Assembly: GCA_026413225.1 (NCBI GenBank) | Contig: CM048553.1 | Location: 130,328,190 to 130,392,189, forward strand | Length of the DNA stretch: 64,000 nt | Direction: 5' to 3' | Origin: Otis tarda | Taxonomy: Eukaryota; Chordata; Aves; Otidiformes; Otididae | Shown: positions 15,201 through 35,345 of the stretch, piece after piece | How the letters are laid out: the number at the start of each line of letters is the position of its first letter | Position numbering within the stretch: position 1 is the first letter of the stretch | Notes under the pieces: generated by a model | What the model saw: only the letters and a program-made list of their open reading frames with translations | Told to the model about the DNA's origin: nothing | Databases searched by the model: none | Program-made: the position numbers and the translations under genes

Positions 15201-16718
15201 TCTTCTGTTGTTGCACTTTCAAAAACATATTTTCAAGAAATAAGCTTTGTTTTCATGGACTGTTCCAAAAGAAGCAATTTGAACTCTGTCCTTCACCTAA
15301 AACTGAAGGGAAGGAACAGCAAACAAAACACTTCACAGACACATCTCATCTTAAAGGCATCTTACACTGTGCCTTGTAATCTATGATCTCAGACTACAGC
15401 TTTTTAACAGCTTTATACAGACCCAAAGTGGTGACTCCCTCTATCCATAGATCACATCACCTCAATTTTTTCAGAACTAGGACTTATTATGTATTGACAG
15501 AACATGAATGGGATCCAGTAATTTCTTGAAGTTAGCTATTACTGATCTGCTTTGCTAATATGGTATGCTGTCATATAATGCCTCACATGTATTTATAGAA
15601 GTAATTGAGTATATGTTACCCTCTAGTTATTTAGGTGACCAGTGCTTAGAAAGGTTCATTAACAGTAGGCTAAATTCTTCATGTTTGTGTTTCAACTACT
15701 TTTTGCTATGAGTTATCCATGTATTCAAGCTTTTCCACTTAGGCAGTTTTCAGTCTTTTCAGTATTCTTTATGACTGTCAGAAAAAGGACAGTCACTGAG
15801 CACACACTACTGACCACACTAAATCAGGAATCAGTTGTTCAGCTCTAAGTGTAATGTGACATCCTCTTTCTAAAATAGCACAAAGATTTTCTTTCATGCA
15901 CATTTCTAGGCTCTTTTTTTGGTCCACAGCATATTTCAAGAAAAGCCTGCCTGAGGAAACAAACTAAAACCAACAACAGTGAATCTGCCACAGAAACTTA
16001 CTGGAAAGCATTAAAAATTAAACATCTTTCCAAAGAGCTCTCAGACTTCATAGTAAAAACTGTTAAAGTTGTCTATACTGATTTAATCCGTAACAATTCA
16101 ATTTCAGACAACTTTGCTTGGTTGTTCATTAGGAGTTCAAAGTGAAAATGACTTTTTTTTCCCACTGCTAACACTCGTACACTTCTTCCATCTCAAACAC
16201 TTGGCAAGGGGGTGGGAAGACGACGACCACCACTATTTGAAGAGGTGGTCATAAGATCCAGATGAATTCAGACTGTAGGAGAAGCATGATCCAAAATGAG
16301 ATAGTCTTCATACAGAACTCTTTTGGCAGATACTGCCCTGGCAATTGAATCAATGGCCTCTAAGCACAAGAACCTCAACCATTATTCTGTTCATACCACA
16401 TTTGCTCAGATAAACAGATGCATCTTAAGATGCTCAATGTCAAATGGGCAAGTTAAGTGAGTCTCAGATGCTACCCCAAAAATCAACACAATAAGCGTAA
16501 CTGGACCACGTTTATGGGGAGATACTCAATCTTCACCTCACACCCCCCAAATCATTCTACATTTCCTCACTAGTTTCATTTTCCAAAGAGCTTTAAAGGC
16601 ATAACACAGCAGCTCTTGAGTGAAAGCAGAAAGGAATGAGAATGGAAATTTACTTCCACAGGATATTATGGAACCTATACAAACACCTTTACTCAAATGA
16701 GTTGAAGTTCCAAGTTTT

Positions 16719-16770
16719 GGATGTGTAATACCACTAAAGTCAATGGAGTTACACATGTGAAACTGAAAGG
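16719..16770 (+). repeat. Remnant of an old amniote interspersed repeat
   Basis: It contains AAAGTCAATGGAGTTACAC. As I remember, this core occurs in widespread old, often palindromic amniote repeats (turtles, crocodilians, birds). The family name is not determined. Confidence 0.35.
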
Positions 16771-16915
16771 TTTCAGTTTAGCAAATATTCGCTAAAGACA
16801 ACATTTACACCCTTGCACTTTTGAGTCTTTCGTTAACAGTAAGAGCTCACATATTGCAACACATTTTTGTTTCTGAAAATTTAGTTATGAACAAATACAT
16901 TTTGCGATAACATAC

Positions 16916-25215
<8,300 letters not shown>

Positions 25216-25540
25216 TTAATTTTATTTTTTGCCTTCTCTAAGCTCTAAGACAAGCTGTAAGCTGAAGTTGTTGCAGAGCACGGTTGAGTTGTACTTTGCC
25301 CCCGTTCAGAACCACATACAGAACCCACCGTCCCAGAGGGGCAAATCACCAGTACCAGGCGTTGAGAAACACAGGGCATGAGGAGTGTGAACGGCATCAA
25401 GGCCTGCCAAGGACAGTGCTGCTGGGAACTTTGTAAGGAAGCTCTCATGTCTTCAGCCCTGTGCCTGCTGCGTGACTGAATAGCTCTAAATCCAGCCAAG
25501 TACTCCTTTGCCCAATATTTGATAATCAGATATAAGGGCA

Positions 25541-25922
25541 AATCATAGAATCACAGAATGGTTTGCGTTGGAAGGGGTTTTTAAAGGTCATCTAGTCCAA
25601 CATCCCTGCAAGGAGCAGGGACATCACCAACCAGACCAGGTTGCTCAGAGCCCCGTCCAGCCTGGCCTTGAATGTTTCCAGGGATGGAGCCTCTACCACC
25701 TCTCTGGGCAACCTGTTCCAGTGTTCCACCACCCTCACTGTAAAAAATTTCTTCCTTATATCTAATCTGAGTCTGCTTCTTTGTGTTTTAAAACCATTAC
25801 CCCTTGTCTTATCACAACAGGCCCTGCTAAAGAGTTTCTCCCTGTTTTTCCTCTAAGCCCACTTTAGGTACTGGAAGGCCACTGTAAGGTCTCCCCAGAG
25901 CCTTCTCTTCTCCAGGCTGAAT
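25541..25922 (-). mobile_element. CR1 LINE, 5'-truncated 3' fragment
   Basis: CR1 is the dominant non-LTR retrotransposon of birds. The plus strand begins with AATCATAGAATCACAGAATG, the reverse complement of the characteristic CR1 3' terminus with its ATTCTATG-type octamer repeats, so the element lies on the minus strand. It continues through the familiar GTTGGAAGGGG, CCAGCCTGGCCTTGAATG and CTTCTCTTCTCCAGGCTGA segments. About 380 bases remain, from the 3' UTR end, with none of the reverse transcriptase reading frame. CR1 copies normally lack target duplications, and none is seen. Confidence 0.93.
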
Positions 25923-25927
25923 CCAGG

Positions 25928-25953
25928 GTAGATTTACACTAGATATAAGGAAG
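25928..25953 (+). repeat. Inverted CR1-like fragment next to the CR1 copy
   Basis: These 26 bases match the reverse complement of 25751-25776 inside the neighbouring CR1 at 21 of 26 positions, including a 14-base exact stretch (CTTCCTTATATCTA on the minus strand). The local structure is therefore a foldback with unequal arms. It may be a separate CR1 remnant or an inversion made during insertion. Confidence 0.6.
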
Positions 25954-26493
25954 ACAACCATGGTTGTGCAAGTCCTTGCATGCCCAGGTATTAGGTTTGG
26001 CTCAGTATTGGTGAATTACTGGTTTTGCTGTCATTTCCACCTGAATAATTGTACTATTGAGTAACTGAATTTGCCATTATAATGACCTGGGTAATTGCAC
26101 TACTGATCTATAGATGTCACTGTACTGTTTTTTAGAGATAAATTGTTTATCCCTAAAGCTGTCGGTCTGATGTCTATTATCATATCCCAAACCTAGAACT
26201 AATTGGGGCTGCTTGAAGTCCTTGAAGATGTACCATTGCATTAATTAAATAAGTATCTGCCTGTTAGTCCTTTGTTTTACTCCCTTGATTTAAATTTTAT
26301 AGGTTTAATATTTGTTCTGATGAACAAACAAGGTTTGATGGGCTAGAGGTTGAACGATGAAAATTTTAAGAAGGAATCATATAAATTTTCTTCTGTTATC
26401 ACAAGTCTGTCTGTGAGTCTTTTTTTAATGACCTGCAAATGATGCTAAAATGAATGGTAAGTTTGCATGTGGTTTGTATTTCCAGGTGTATTC

Positions 26494-26524
26494 ATTTAAA
26501 TGAAGTAATCAATTTAAATGAAGT
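26494..26524 (+). repeat. 13-base direct repeat, two copies
   Basis: ATTTAAATGAAGT occurs at 26494-26506 and again at 26512-26524, 18 bases apart. Each copy begins with the palindrome ATTTAAAT. It could be a slippage product or paired AT-rich binding sites. Confidence 0.7.
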
Positions 26525-26698
26525 TGACGCCTAATGACAAGATGAATTCATCAGTGGCAGCCTTCTCTTATGTTTTCAACAGGGGATAAATTTAGATAGA
26601 CGTGAGGATAGAAGTGATTTGCAGGGAACTCTTAGCATCACTCAGCCAGGCCTTGATTGTAAGAAGTCATGAGTGTCTCATTGTTGATGAGGTTGTAG

Positions 26699-26721
26699 TT
26701 TTTTTTTTTTTTTTTTTTTTT
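26699..26721 (+). repeat. Poly(T) tract, 23 bases
   Basis: An uninterrupted T run, about 320 bases left of the solo LTR. It is not part of a recognised element. Confidence 0.9.
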
Positions 26722-27038
26722 CCTGGCAAATGTTGCATTGATGAGTCTTATCCTCAGTTCATGCCACTTTGTGTTTGCTTCTGGCCAGGGTGGAGGTAAT
26801 GATCTTATGCAATGTGTAGCATGTATATGTTAAATACCTTAGATCCACAGATTTTGTTTCCTTGGACACTTCTACCCAGTATCAAGTTGAGAATAGTTCC
26901 ACAACTCTATCTTATGCAGGAAGTAAGCAGTTACAGGAAGATTAATGAGTTTACATTTATTTTGGACACAACAGGGAATTGCTTCCACTATTTTTTTTTC
27001 TGCTTTACAACAGTTCTTTTCTGAAGTCTTTGATACAT

Positions 27039-27646
27039 GTAACTGTCGTGATTTAACCCCAGCCAGCAACTAAGCACCACACAGCTGCTTGTTCACTCCT
27101 CCCCTGTGGGATAGGGGAGAGAATCAGAAGGGTAAAAGTGAGAAGACTCGTGGGTTGAGATAGAGACATTTTAACAGGTAAAGCAAAAGCTGTGCACGCA
27201 AGCAAAACAAAATAAGGAATTCATTCACTACTTCCCATCAGCAGTCAGGTGTTCGGTCATCTCCAGAAAGCACGCTCTATCACATGTAATGGTTACTTGG
27301 GAAGACAAAATGCCATCACTCCGATCATCCCCCCCTTCCTTCCTCTTCCCCTAGCTTTTATTCCTGAGCATGATGTCATATGGTATGGAATATCCTTTTA
27401 GTCATTTGGGGTCAGCTGTCCCAGCTGTGTGCCCTCACAACTTCTTGTGTAACCCCAGCCTCCTCGCTGGTGGGGTGGCGTGAGAAGCAGAAAACTAAGA
27501 AAACTGCTCTGTGTAAGCACTGCTCAGCAGTAACTAAAACATCTCTGCAATATCAATACTGTTTTCAGCACAAATACAAAACATAGCACCTTGCAAGCTA
27601 CTATAAAGAAAATTAACTCTATCCCAGACAAAACCAGCACAGTAAC
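27039..27646. repeat. 5-bp target-site duplication GTAAC flanking the solo LTR
   Basis: GTAAC at 27039-27043 immediately precedes the LTR, and an identical GTAAC at 27642-27646 immediately follows it. This defines the insertion boundaries exactly. A 5-bp duplication fits an ERVL-type (class III) integrase, though the class is inferred from that length and from family resemblance. Confidence 0.9.
27044..27641 (-). mobile_element. Solo LTR of an avian endogenous retrovirus (ERVL-like)
   Basis: A 598-base element with TGT...ACA termini and a perfect 5-bp target duplication. No internal retroviral region or second LTR is present, so it is a solo LTR left by recombination. It resembles a family I remember as abundant in neoavian genomes: plus strand TGTCGTGATTTAACCCCAGC at the left, and the complement of GGGATAGAGTTAATTTTC at the right. 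The transcribed orientation is minus, with the U3 side at the higher coordinates. A TATA-like AATAAAAG lies at 27355-27362 on the minus strand, after a long C/T-rich stretch as seen on the plus strand. There is no coding capacity. Confidence 0.9.
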
Positions 27647-28011
27647 ATTCAGAAAATACAAGGTCCAGGTGCAGTTTATTTATCATTTATAAAATAGTGC
27701 AATTTTTGTTGTATGTTGGCGAAATAGAGAAAGTTTACCCTGCGTAGTTGTGTTGCTGTGTAGTTATCACAGCACTAGGTCTGATGACACTGTGTGTATG
27801 CAAAGAGTAAGTGCCTGATGTATGCAAAAACTGTCTTGCAGGGCTATATTTAAAAAGGTCCCTGGTGCAGGGATGGTAGATGCAGCAGGTAAAGATATTA
27901 CACTCCAAAGATTTAATATTAACTAGATACAAAACTGCTGAGTTTAAACTATTAGTCTATAGATATCTGATGCATGAATAAAAATTAGGCACATTTATTC
28001 TTACCCTTAAA

Positions 28012-28096
28012 AGCCTGATTCAGCAGGGAATTACTTTAAGTACTTTAGTAATCCCATTTACTTCAGTGGGACTACACATGAGCTTTAAATTAAACA
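28012..28096 (+). repeat. Remnant of an old amniote palindromic (MITE-like) repeat
   Basis: It reads AGCCTGATTCAGCAGGGAAT, then CTTTAAGTACTTTAGTAATC, then CCCATTTACTTCAGTGGGAC, then TACACATGAGCTTTAAATTA. This matches the layout of an old palindromic amniote repeat (CCTGATTCAGCAAAGCACTT ... CATTGACTTCAATGGGACTA) as I remember it. The family name is not fixed. Confidence 0.5.
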
Positions 28097-31000
28097 TCTG
28101 CAAGATATCTGGGCTCAAATAAAGCAACGCTCCGAAGAATGTTCTCAAGTGCTTTGCAGAACAGAGGCAGGATGCTTAACTGATGAGCTCCATGAGCTGC
28201 ACGCATGGATGAGTTCACACACGGGACTGCTGTGTAGGAGGCAGAAATAGAGGAGTGAAGGTAGTACGAAAGCTGCAGTGTAGAAATTTCGGAGATAACT
28301 AGGTCTTTCCTGGTTTGATATGAACAGCCACAACATTTATGCCTGTTTTTATGTCTAGAGTCTAAATTAACATCCATAAAAGTATTTCTGTATAACTTTA
28401 ACAGAAATTATGTTGTCTGACTTCTAGGACAGAAACATACCACTTTTTCTGACTATAATGTAAATTCACATAAGTTGCAATGCATTTTGGAGTGATAATT
28501 CTACAGGATATTTTTTTTCCAAAACATTTGCTATAATATTTCAGAAACATTGTGTTATGAAACTACTCTCCTAGCTCCATCAGTATGTGTCAGTTTTACC
28601 TTGCACTTGAAGCTGGGACCTACCTAGTAAAAGAGTGTATTTAATTCCAGAGATATTATGCTTACTCAGTGAATACAGTTATTATTTTCTTTGCAAAAGT
28701 GCTGATAAAGCTTATAAAAACAAAAATACAGATCCTTTTCTAACTTGAAAACAAGATGAGTATGTTCTGTACTCAGACTTCTATTTTCAGCATTGTTCTA
28801 AGCAACTAAATTAAAATAAAAATGCAGGGTTTTTTTTTTTTAAATAAATGTAGTGTTTATGGTGATCTTCTTTGTTTCTGAAGTTATTCTAACAGCAACA
28901 GAACTCTCCATAAAAGTAAGATATAATGTATTGGACTGAATTTTTTTAATGCATAAAGATATTAGGTTATCTTATAATGATGACGTGATAGCACATGCAT
29001 CCTATGAAATTATGGAAAAAATACGAAATACTGTTTCTGGGCTTTGTCAACATGTAGTGGTTTTGCTGTGGGTTTTTTTTTTTTTATATGTCTGCAGAAC
29101 AAAAATGAGTGCATCAATATGCCTTAATCCACTTAAAAAAAATTAAATCCAAATGTGTTCACTTTTATAATGCTTGACTTGAAGAAAAGTGTAACATCGT
29201 AATGATTACCCTAAATTACTACTCGAATTATATAAGTGGAAAAGATATACAAAATCAGATTTAGCCCTAGGAGGTTTTTCCTGAATCATGATCTTAATCC
29301 TGCAACAACTGCAGTTCAAGTCTTGCTTCCTCAGGGAAGATAGAAATGGTTTATTGCTTTCCTCTTTGCAGCAAATTCCTAAGTGCTTGAAGATAGCTTG
29401 TCATTCTTGCTTTAGTCCTTTTCTTTAGCCTGAGCAAGCTATATCTTTCATTATTTCCTCCTAGACCTCTACTGTCACTGTTGCTCTTGTCTGGACTTTC
29501 TTCAGTTGTGTTAGGTATTTGTTAAAGTCTGGTTTAGAAAACAAAACACATTATTTGGCTAATATTTGCCATATTATAGCAGCGTAATTCTGTGTGACTC
29601 TCAAATGACACTCTTCTTTTACACTGGTGCCAGGAATCAGCAGTGTGATGATTCCTTTCCCCCCACAACAAGATGATGTAAAATAACTCATCTTCAGTGC
29701 GTGATTTGCTCGTCTCAATCCTTTCCCACAGAATATTGTTTAACTAGTTCCTTCCAACTTTGTATTAGTGAAGTTGAGTTTCACTCAGCAGGTATTCACT
29801 TGCACACTTTTTTTTCCCCTTAAGATTACTTTTGTGGGTTAAGTTCATTTTGAATTTTAGTCCCATATTGCAGTTCCTCCTTGGTTTCTAACAGTTTGTA
29901 CATTTGCATGTGCAATAACTGAACTCTTCCAAGATCAGAGTTATTAATGAACATATTGAATGTTAAAGGTTTTGGTACAGCTTTAGCAGCTGATACATCC
30001 TTTAGGTGTGGGACTTAATAATGAATAACCATTACTTAGTAACTGTAAACAATGCGTACTCTTTTACCACAGCTTTGCCTAGATCACCTTTAACCAAGAG
30101 CAGCAGCTTTGCTGAAGTCAAAATACATAACATCTCTTTTAGTGAAGGCTGAAACATCTGAAAGCCTTCCCTCCTCGCTGAGCCGTGGCACAGCCCTCCC
30201 CTTCGCCCTCCTACTACGGGGCTGTCTCGTTTCTTTTTCTGTTCCTTCCCAACCAGGTCTCCTTCTCTAATGTGGCCTTTCTGATTTTGCCCCTACATAC
30301 TTGCACTCTTCCCTAATATTCTACCTTTAGTAATTTGACCTACTTTCTACTTGCGTAGACTTCCTTCTAGTGTTTCAGGATCATTGAGGAGCTCTCAATT
30401 TAGTCAAGTTTGCCTCGTGATACTCATCTTATTTTCCCTTCACGTTGGGGTAGTTTGTGTTTATGCCCTTCACATTATTTCTTTAAGAAAACAGATTTTT
30501 ATTATAAACTCTTTTTGGAGTTTATGATAAAATAAAACCTAGTAGAGAGCAAATCTAAGTTCGTAGTTTTTACAAGACAGTCTTCGTTGACACTGGCTTG
30601 AGATATTCTCATGCCCCTAGCTTTCCATGCTGCCAGCACAACTGTTTCTTCAGTGAGCTGTGATTTGGATCAGGGAACCAATCCAGCTTAAAAATAATCC
30701 AGCAAAAAGATTTATTTTTATTTTGCTCTTAAAGTTGAATCGTTTGCCCTGTTTGCAGAGCATCTATACTAACATTACCATAATGCAATTGAAAGCATCC
30801 AGAAAAGCTGGCAGCTCTACAGTTCACCTCTTTTGTTTTTAATTCCATTCTCTTTTTCCTAGGAATTACAAATAATATTTTCCAGTAATCTTTCACCCAA
30901 CTTGCCCGCAGTCTTGCATTCTCAGTCAGTTTACCCCGTTGGTTAAAAGGAAAAGATATTCCAGATGTGACGTAGTCACTCATCTGCTGGGTAAAAAAAG

Positions 31001-34000
31001 TTTTCCCTGGAACATGGTACAGTAATTGCACTGTAGCACCTTCCCAGTGTTCCTCGGTTGTTGAAGTCCCCCCTCTCCACCCTCTTCTGTGCTTTGAAGA
31101 ACTAACAGGAGAACCCGAAGTGTGCGAGTCCTGCGACGTTGTGTCCTACTGATTTTCCAGGTGCCCGAGAAGGTCCATGGCCTGATAGAATGATTGAAGT
31201 TCTTTGTGTTGTTTGGAGCATTTGTATTAGCTCTCATGTCAGATAAGAATTGGGATTGTTTCATGTTTTCTTAGTGATGTGCAAAGCATCTTTCTCTCCT
31301 GCCTGGATGTGTATTTTGTGGCTTTGCTTTATTTTAAATTGTAGGAATGCCATACCTTGAGATCTTAATTCCTCTGGTAATTGTCATGTAAATTAGCTAA
31401 TAAGTTAAATAGTTTTCAGCCACATTGCTTTAATACTGTAGGAACAAAACATTCAGCAGACTTGCTTAGTGCTCACCATGCTGCCATTTTTCTGAATACC
31501 CCTATTGAGTGCCACTTACATCTTCCCAGACATCTACGCCTTTTGCTGTGCTTTAGGCCCCCCATTCATTGAAAATCCTCCTTCATTAGTTAGCAATTTC
31601 ATTGCCAGTGATTACAGACCTTCACAGAGCCTTTGGTGAAGAGAATTTCTTCATCAGCCAGACAGTCCCAGCTCTGCAGTTTCCGTCTCCTACAGCACAA
31701 CGCTGGTGGAGGAGACCAGAGCTCTGCGGGTTATGCCGGGTCACTTCCCCAACGGTAAGCGGGCACCCAACCCAACTTCCATAGGGGCTGCAGTTCTCCA
31801 GCCACTCCCTGGCCCTTGCAGTTCCTTACAATCTGCCTGGATTTTATCTGGCAGATTTTATCAGATGTAGGGATGAGGCTGTATGTCTGTCTGCGTTCAT
31901 ACCTAATTCTGTCTTAACATGGGGTCTGTCTTCTGAATTTCTTTGGTTTTTTTTCTTATAAAAATTTAAATGCCTTTTTTTTTTCTTTAACAGTAAGAAG
32001 TTAATGTTAAAATAGCAACTAGATATGATATTTCTAATTTTAAAAGACATGCTGATGGCACACATTCTGATTATGCCGTGCTGGAGCAGAACAAAACAGC
32101 TGATGCATTTCACCAATGAACTGGTGTTGGTGCTTCTTATACCTTGGATAGCTGATTAACTTCAGCTAAAAATCTGTTCTTTTCTTCTGAGTGAATCCAT
32201 TTGTGAAATGGATTGAAAATCATTGTCATTCTAAATTTGAGTTATAGGTACAACCTTGGTGAATTTTGTTTCGTGTTTTTTTTTTTTTCAGATGTTGATG
32301 GAGAAAAAAAGGCAAATGTTACCAGAGATGCAAAAGCTGAGCTTTTTGCTCTTTGATGATGAATATAATATGGATGTTTATATGCATAGTGTAGTCCCTT
32401 TTGAGATTTGTTTCTATTAACAAAGTCCTCAATAAAGGAATTGAGCTTTAGAGGACACTACCGCAGGGGTAAGCAGGCTGCAAAGACCTTTAATAAAAAG
32501 CCACTCCCTCAATCTGCTTAAACTTGGGTGAGGATAATACGGCTTACTCTAACTGATTTTTGATAAAACAGGGACAGACAAACAGATGCTTGTTATGCCT
32601 GAGTTGATAAATGCATCCTACTGATAAGTTTCTTGTGCTTATCCAGGAATATTTGTCCTGGGGGAAAACAATTGTTGTCACCACAGCTAACATGCATCTC
32701 AAAATATTTTGATGTTTAATTTTACATGAAAAAATATAGCAAGGGTTAGTGCATCATAATCAGCCTAACTAATGAATTAAAACTCCCAGCTGCTAGGAGA
32801 TTTCATTTATTCTTGTTTTGCTTCTATTCTGCTGGCTTTTTAAAATGTAAGGATGTTTTTGTATGAAGAAGAAACCTGTTCACCACCTGGAGTGCACTGG
32901 CACCTCGAAAACTGGCTTTCTTAGCAAATACACTGAATGTAATATTGCATTACTGTAATATAGTTTTCTTTTTGTGCACTGAAATTTCAGCTTAAAGATT
33001 AGATTCTGCTCTTTGGAAGTCATAACCACCAAAGCAGAATTTTGGATGGGTCATTTAGAAACTGTACTGCACCTGAAGAAAACAATGCTGTTCTTTTGGT
33101 GAAGTCACATGAATTTGTATTTGCAGCTCCGCATGTGAATACGTTATGTATATCTGTGCTTCTGGCAAGCACGAGATGGACATTGGACAAATTAGTATTT
33201 GCATTAATTTTTTTTTTTCTAAAGACAAACTGTATGATTGGGAGAGGTTTGAGCCTTAGTTTTGTTCAAAAGTAACTTTTTTTTTTGTTGTTTGGTAGAA
33301 AACAGTCTGTGCTAGTTGTGGAGTCTGAAACAGGTTTCCTAATGTTCTTTATCAAAGCATCATGCTTTAGTAACTGCAGTTGTCATAGTAAACAACATCC
33401 TTCTATGTAAAAGTTTATGAGCTTGTAGCAATAGGTCCTGTATGAAAAGGTAGCCATTATTTGAGTTTTAACCAAACCATACTGGGTATTCAGCATGCAA
33501 CAGTGAAGTTTAATCTAAGTTTCATACATGATATAAAAATATCCCTTCTCTGACGATATGGGTGCTCATCACGGAATGGATATCTTTCTAATAATAGTGT
33601 GTTTGAAAAACAATTATATGATGTTCTATTATGTCTGAATGCATAATAAATGTAATTGATTTATAAAATACTCAACTGTATTGAGTTAGGCATGTATTTA
33701 TCATTAAATCTTTCACTTGCAGGTATGTCTAAAAGCAGCTGTGCTAAAATGTCCATAGTAGAGATCTCCTTAGTTCATGTGTTAGTTTATTAATTTTAAA
33801 TTTTGGCAATATCATTAACCTGCATGATATTTGAGTACGTTTGATAAAAAATTTATTTCAGCTGATTTGAGAACTAAAATTAAGTTTGAAATTCACTTGT
33901 TTCATATGACAGCAAAGCAATTTTTTTTTTTTTAATTCACCCATGTTTAACCATGTGGTATTTTTGCAGATATGAGGTTCTGCCATGAAAACAAAAAATG

Positions 34001-34975
34001 TAATAGAGCTGGAGGATTGCAGTTCTGTGATACGGCATGCTAAAGTTATAAGTGGGGGGTTGCAGGTTTATTTTAATATATAAAGGGATAGGTTTTGGTT
34101 TTGTGTAAGTTTGAGATGCCAGTTTTTCTCTAACTAGTTAAACTCTTAATAATATTTGATTTGTAACAGCTGGTTACTCAGCATATTTGGAAAGTGGAGC
34201 CCAGTTAAATTATTTTTTAAATGTCAGCCATTTTTGAAAATTCATGGTATCAGGATTTTCTTACCCAAAAATTCAGTATCCAGAAAGTGAATGAATTTAG
34301 CACTATGCAACTTTGTGATTCTCCAGTTTTAGTCCTTAAAATTTATTTGTATGGGCTTAACAGAAGAAGAAAATTCTGGTCTTCTCTCTGTCATATGGCA
34401 TCAGTGGCACGTTTCTAGATTTTTTTTTCTTTAAATATATTAATATCAGCAAAATGATAACATATGAAGTGTGAAAAGTGTGCATGTCATTTTAATCTGA
34501 AATTTTGTTGGGTTTTTTGTCCTCCTCTCTAGTATGAAGTGTAGTACAGATCTTGTGCTAGGTTAGATTTCATCAATCTCTGGAAGTGCCTCGCTCATTC
34601 TGCTGGCTACTGAATGAGTTTCAGTTTGTACACCTAAAAGCTACTTGCCTGAATTTGGAAGAGGTGATCCTGTGTGCATGATTACTTCCAGAAATGCAGT
34701 ATTTTTTCTCCCCTATTTTTACAGTTTTTGGAGACGCGGCTGTTGTCCACATTTGGAGGTGTTGTGCAGAGCTGGAGCTACTGTGTTGCCACCAAGCTGA
34801 GTTAAGATTTAATTTGTGGGTACAAATAGGCTTGTGCCTCCATACTAATTTGAATTATTTTGTATAGTAATACTTTTCTTTATCTTCTTATGGTTTCGTT
34901 TTTTAAAAATGTAACCTAAGTGTCTAATCTACCTAGACTACAAAATGTTTAACGCACTTCTTGAAATGAGCATAC

Positions 34976-34993
34976 GTGTGTGTGTGTGTGTGT
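34976..34993 (+). repeat. (GT)n microsatellite, nine units
   Basis: An uninterrupted GT dinucleotide run of 18 bases. Confidence 0.9.
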
Positions 34994-35099
34994 ATGATGA
35001 AGTTGTTAAAATGGAAGTCTTCAATATGCAAGTAAGCTTGCTACCAGTAAATTTTGTTTTATTTCATCCTGTCATGCTTGGAGTGAGTGTTGAAAGATG

Positions 35100-35345
35100 A
35101 ACAGGCAAGCATTGCTCAGCCAGAGGGGAGAAGCACGTCATACAGCCCTCAGAATAGCACCGGCGGTAAATATGGTCATGCTGTTCTTCCCCGAGATAGA
35201 CCCAGATCACATTCGTAGCAGCCACCAGGTCTGCTGGTTACCAGACGTTCAGGGCCTTTGATGAAACATTTACAAATGCAGCTGCAGTTCGGAGGGCTCT
35301 TCTGCCGGCAGTGAAGAGGCTGACATCAAGAAAACAGGAGGAAAT
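35100..35345 (+). other. GC-richer intergenic patch, function unknown
   Basis: About 245 bases with more G+C and several CpGs (for example ACCGGCGG near 35160 and GCCGGCAG near 35303) in an AT-rich setting between the two promoters. There is no open frame of note and no repeat family recognised. It may be an enhancer candidate. Confidence 0.25.

Larger units (their letters stand above)
1..16915 (-). other. JPH1: JPH1 intron 2 (proximal part; downstream exons not in window)
   Basis: AT-rich DNA downstream of the exon 2 donor. I looked on the minus strand for the next JPH1 exon, whose peptide should resemble the conserved AHARAKADAADQAALAARQE region, and did not find it. Intron 2 of the human gene is also very long. 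The stretch contains long A tracts (6836-6856, 10476-10497), a GC-richer block at about 11890-12245, a moderately GC-richer stretch at 1000-1770, and an old repeat remnant near 16719-16770. Scattered short open frames on both strands show no recognisable protein. Confidence 0.75.

Noticed and set aside
1-16915. Search for JPH1 exon 3 in the left part of the window
   Set aside because: No minus-strand segment encoding the conserved helical repeat after exon 2 was seen. The exon is presumed to lie beyond position 1. A small exon could be missed by eye; a translated alignment to JPH1 would settle it.
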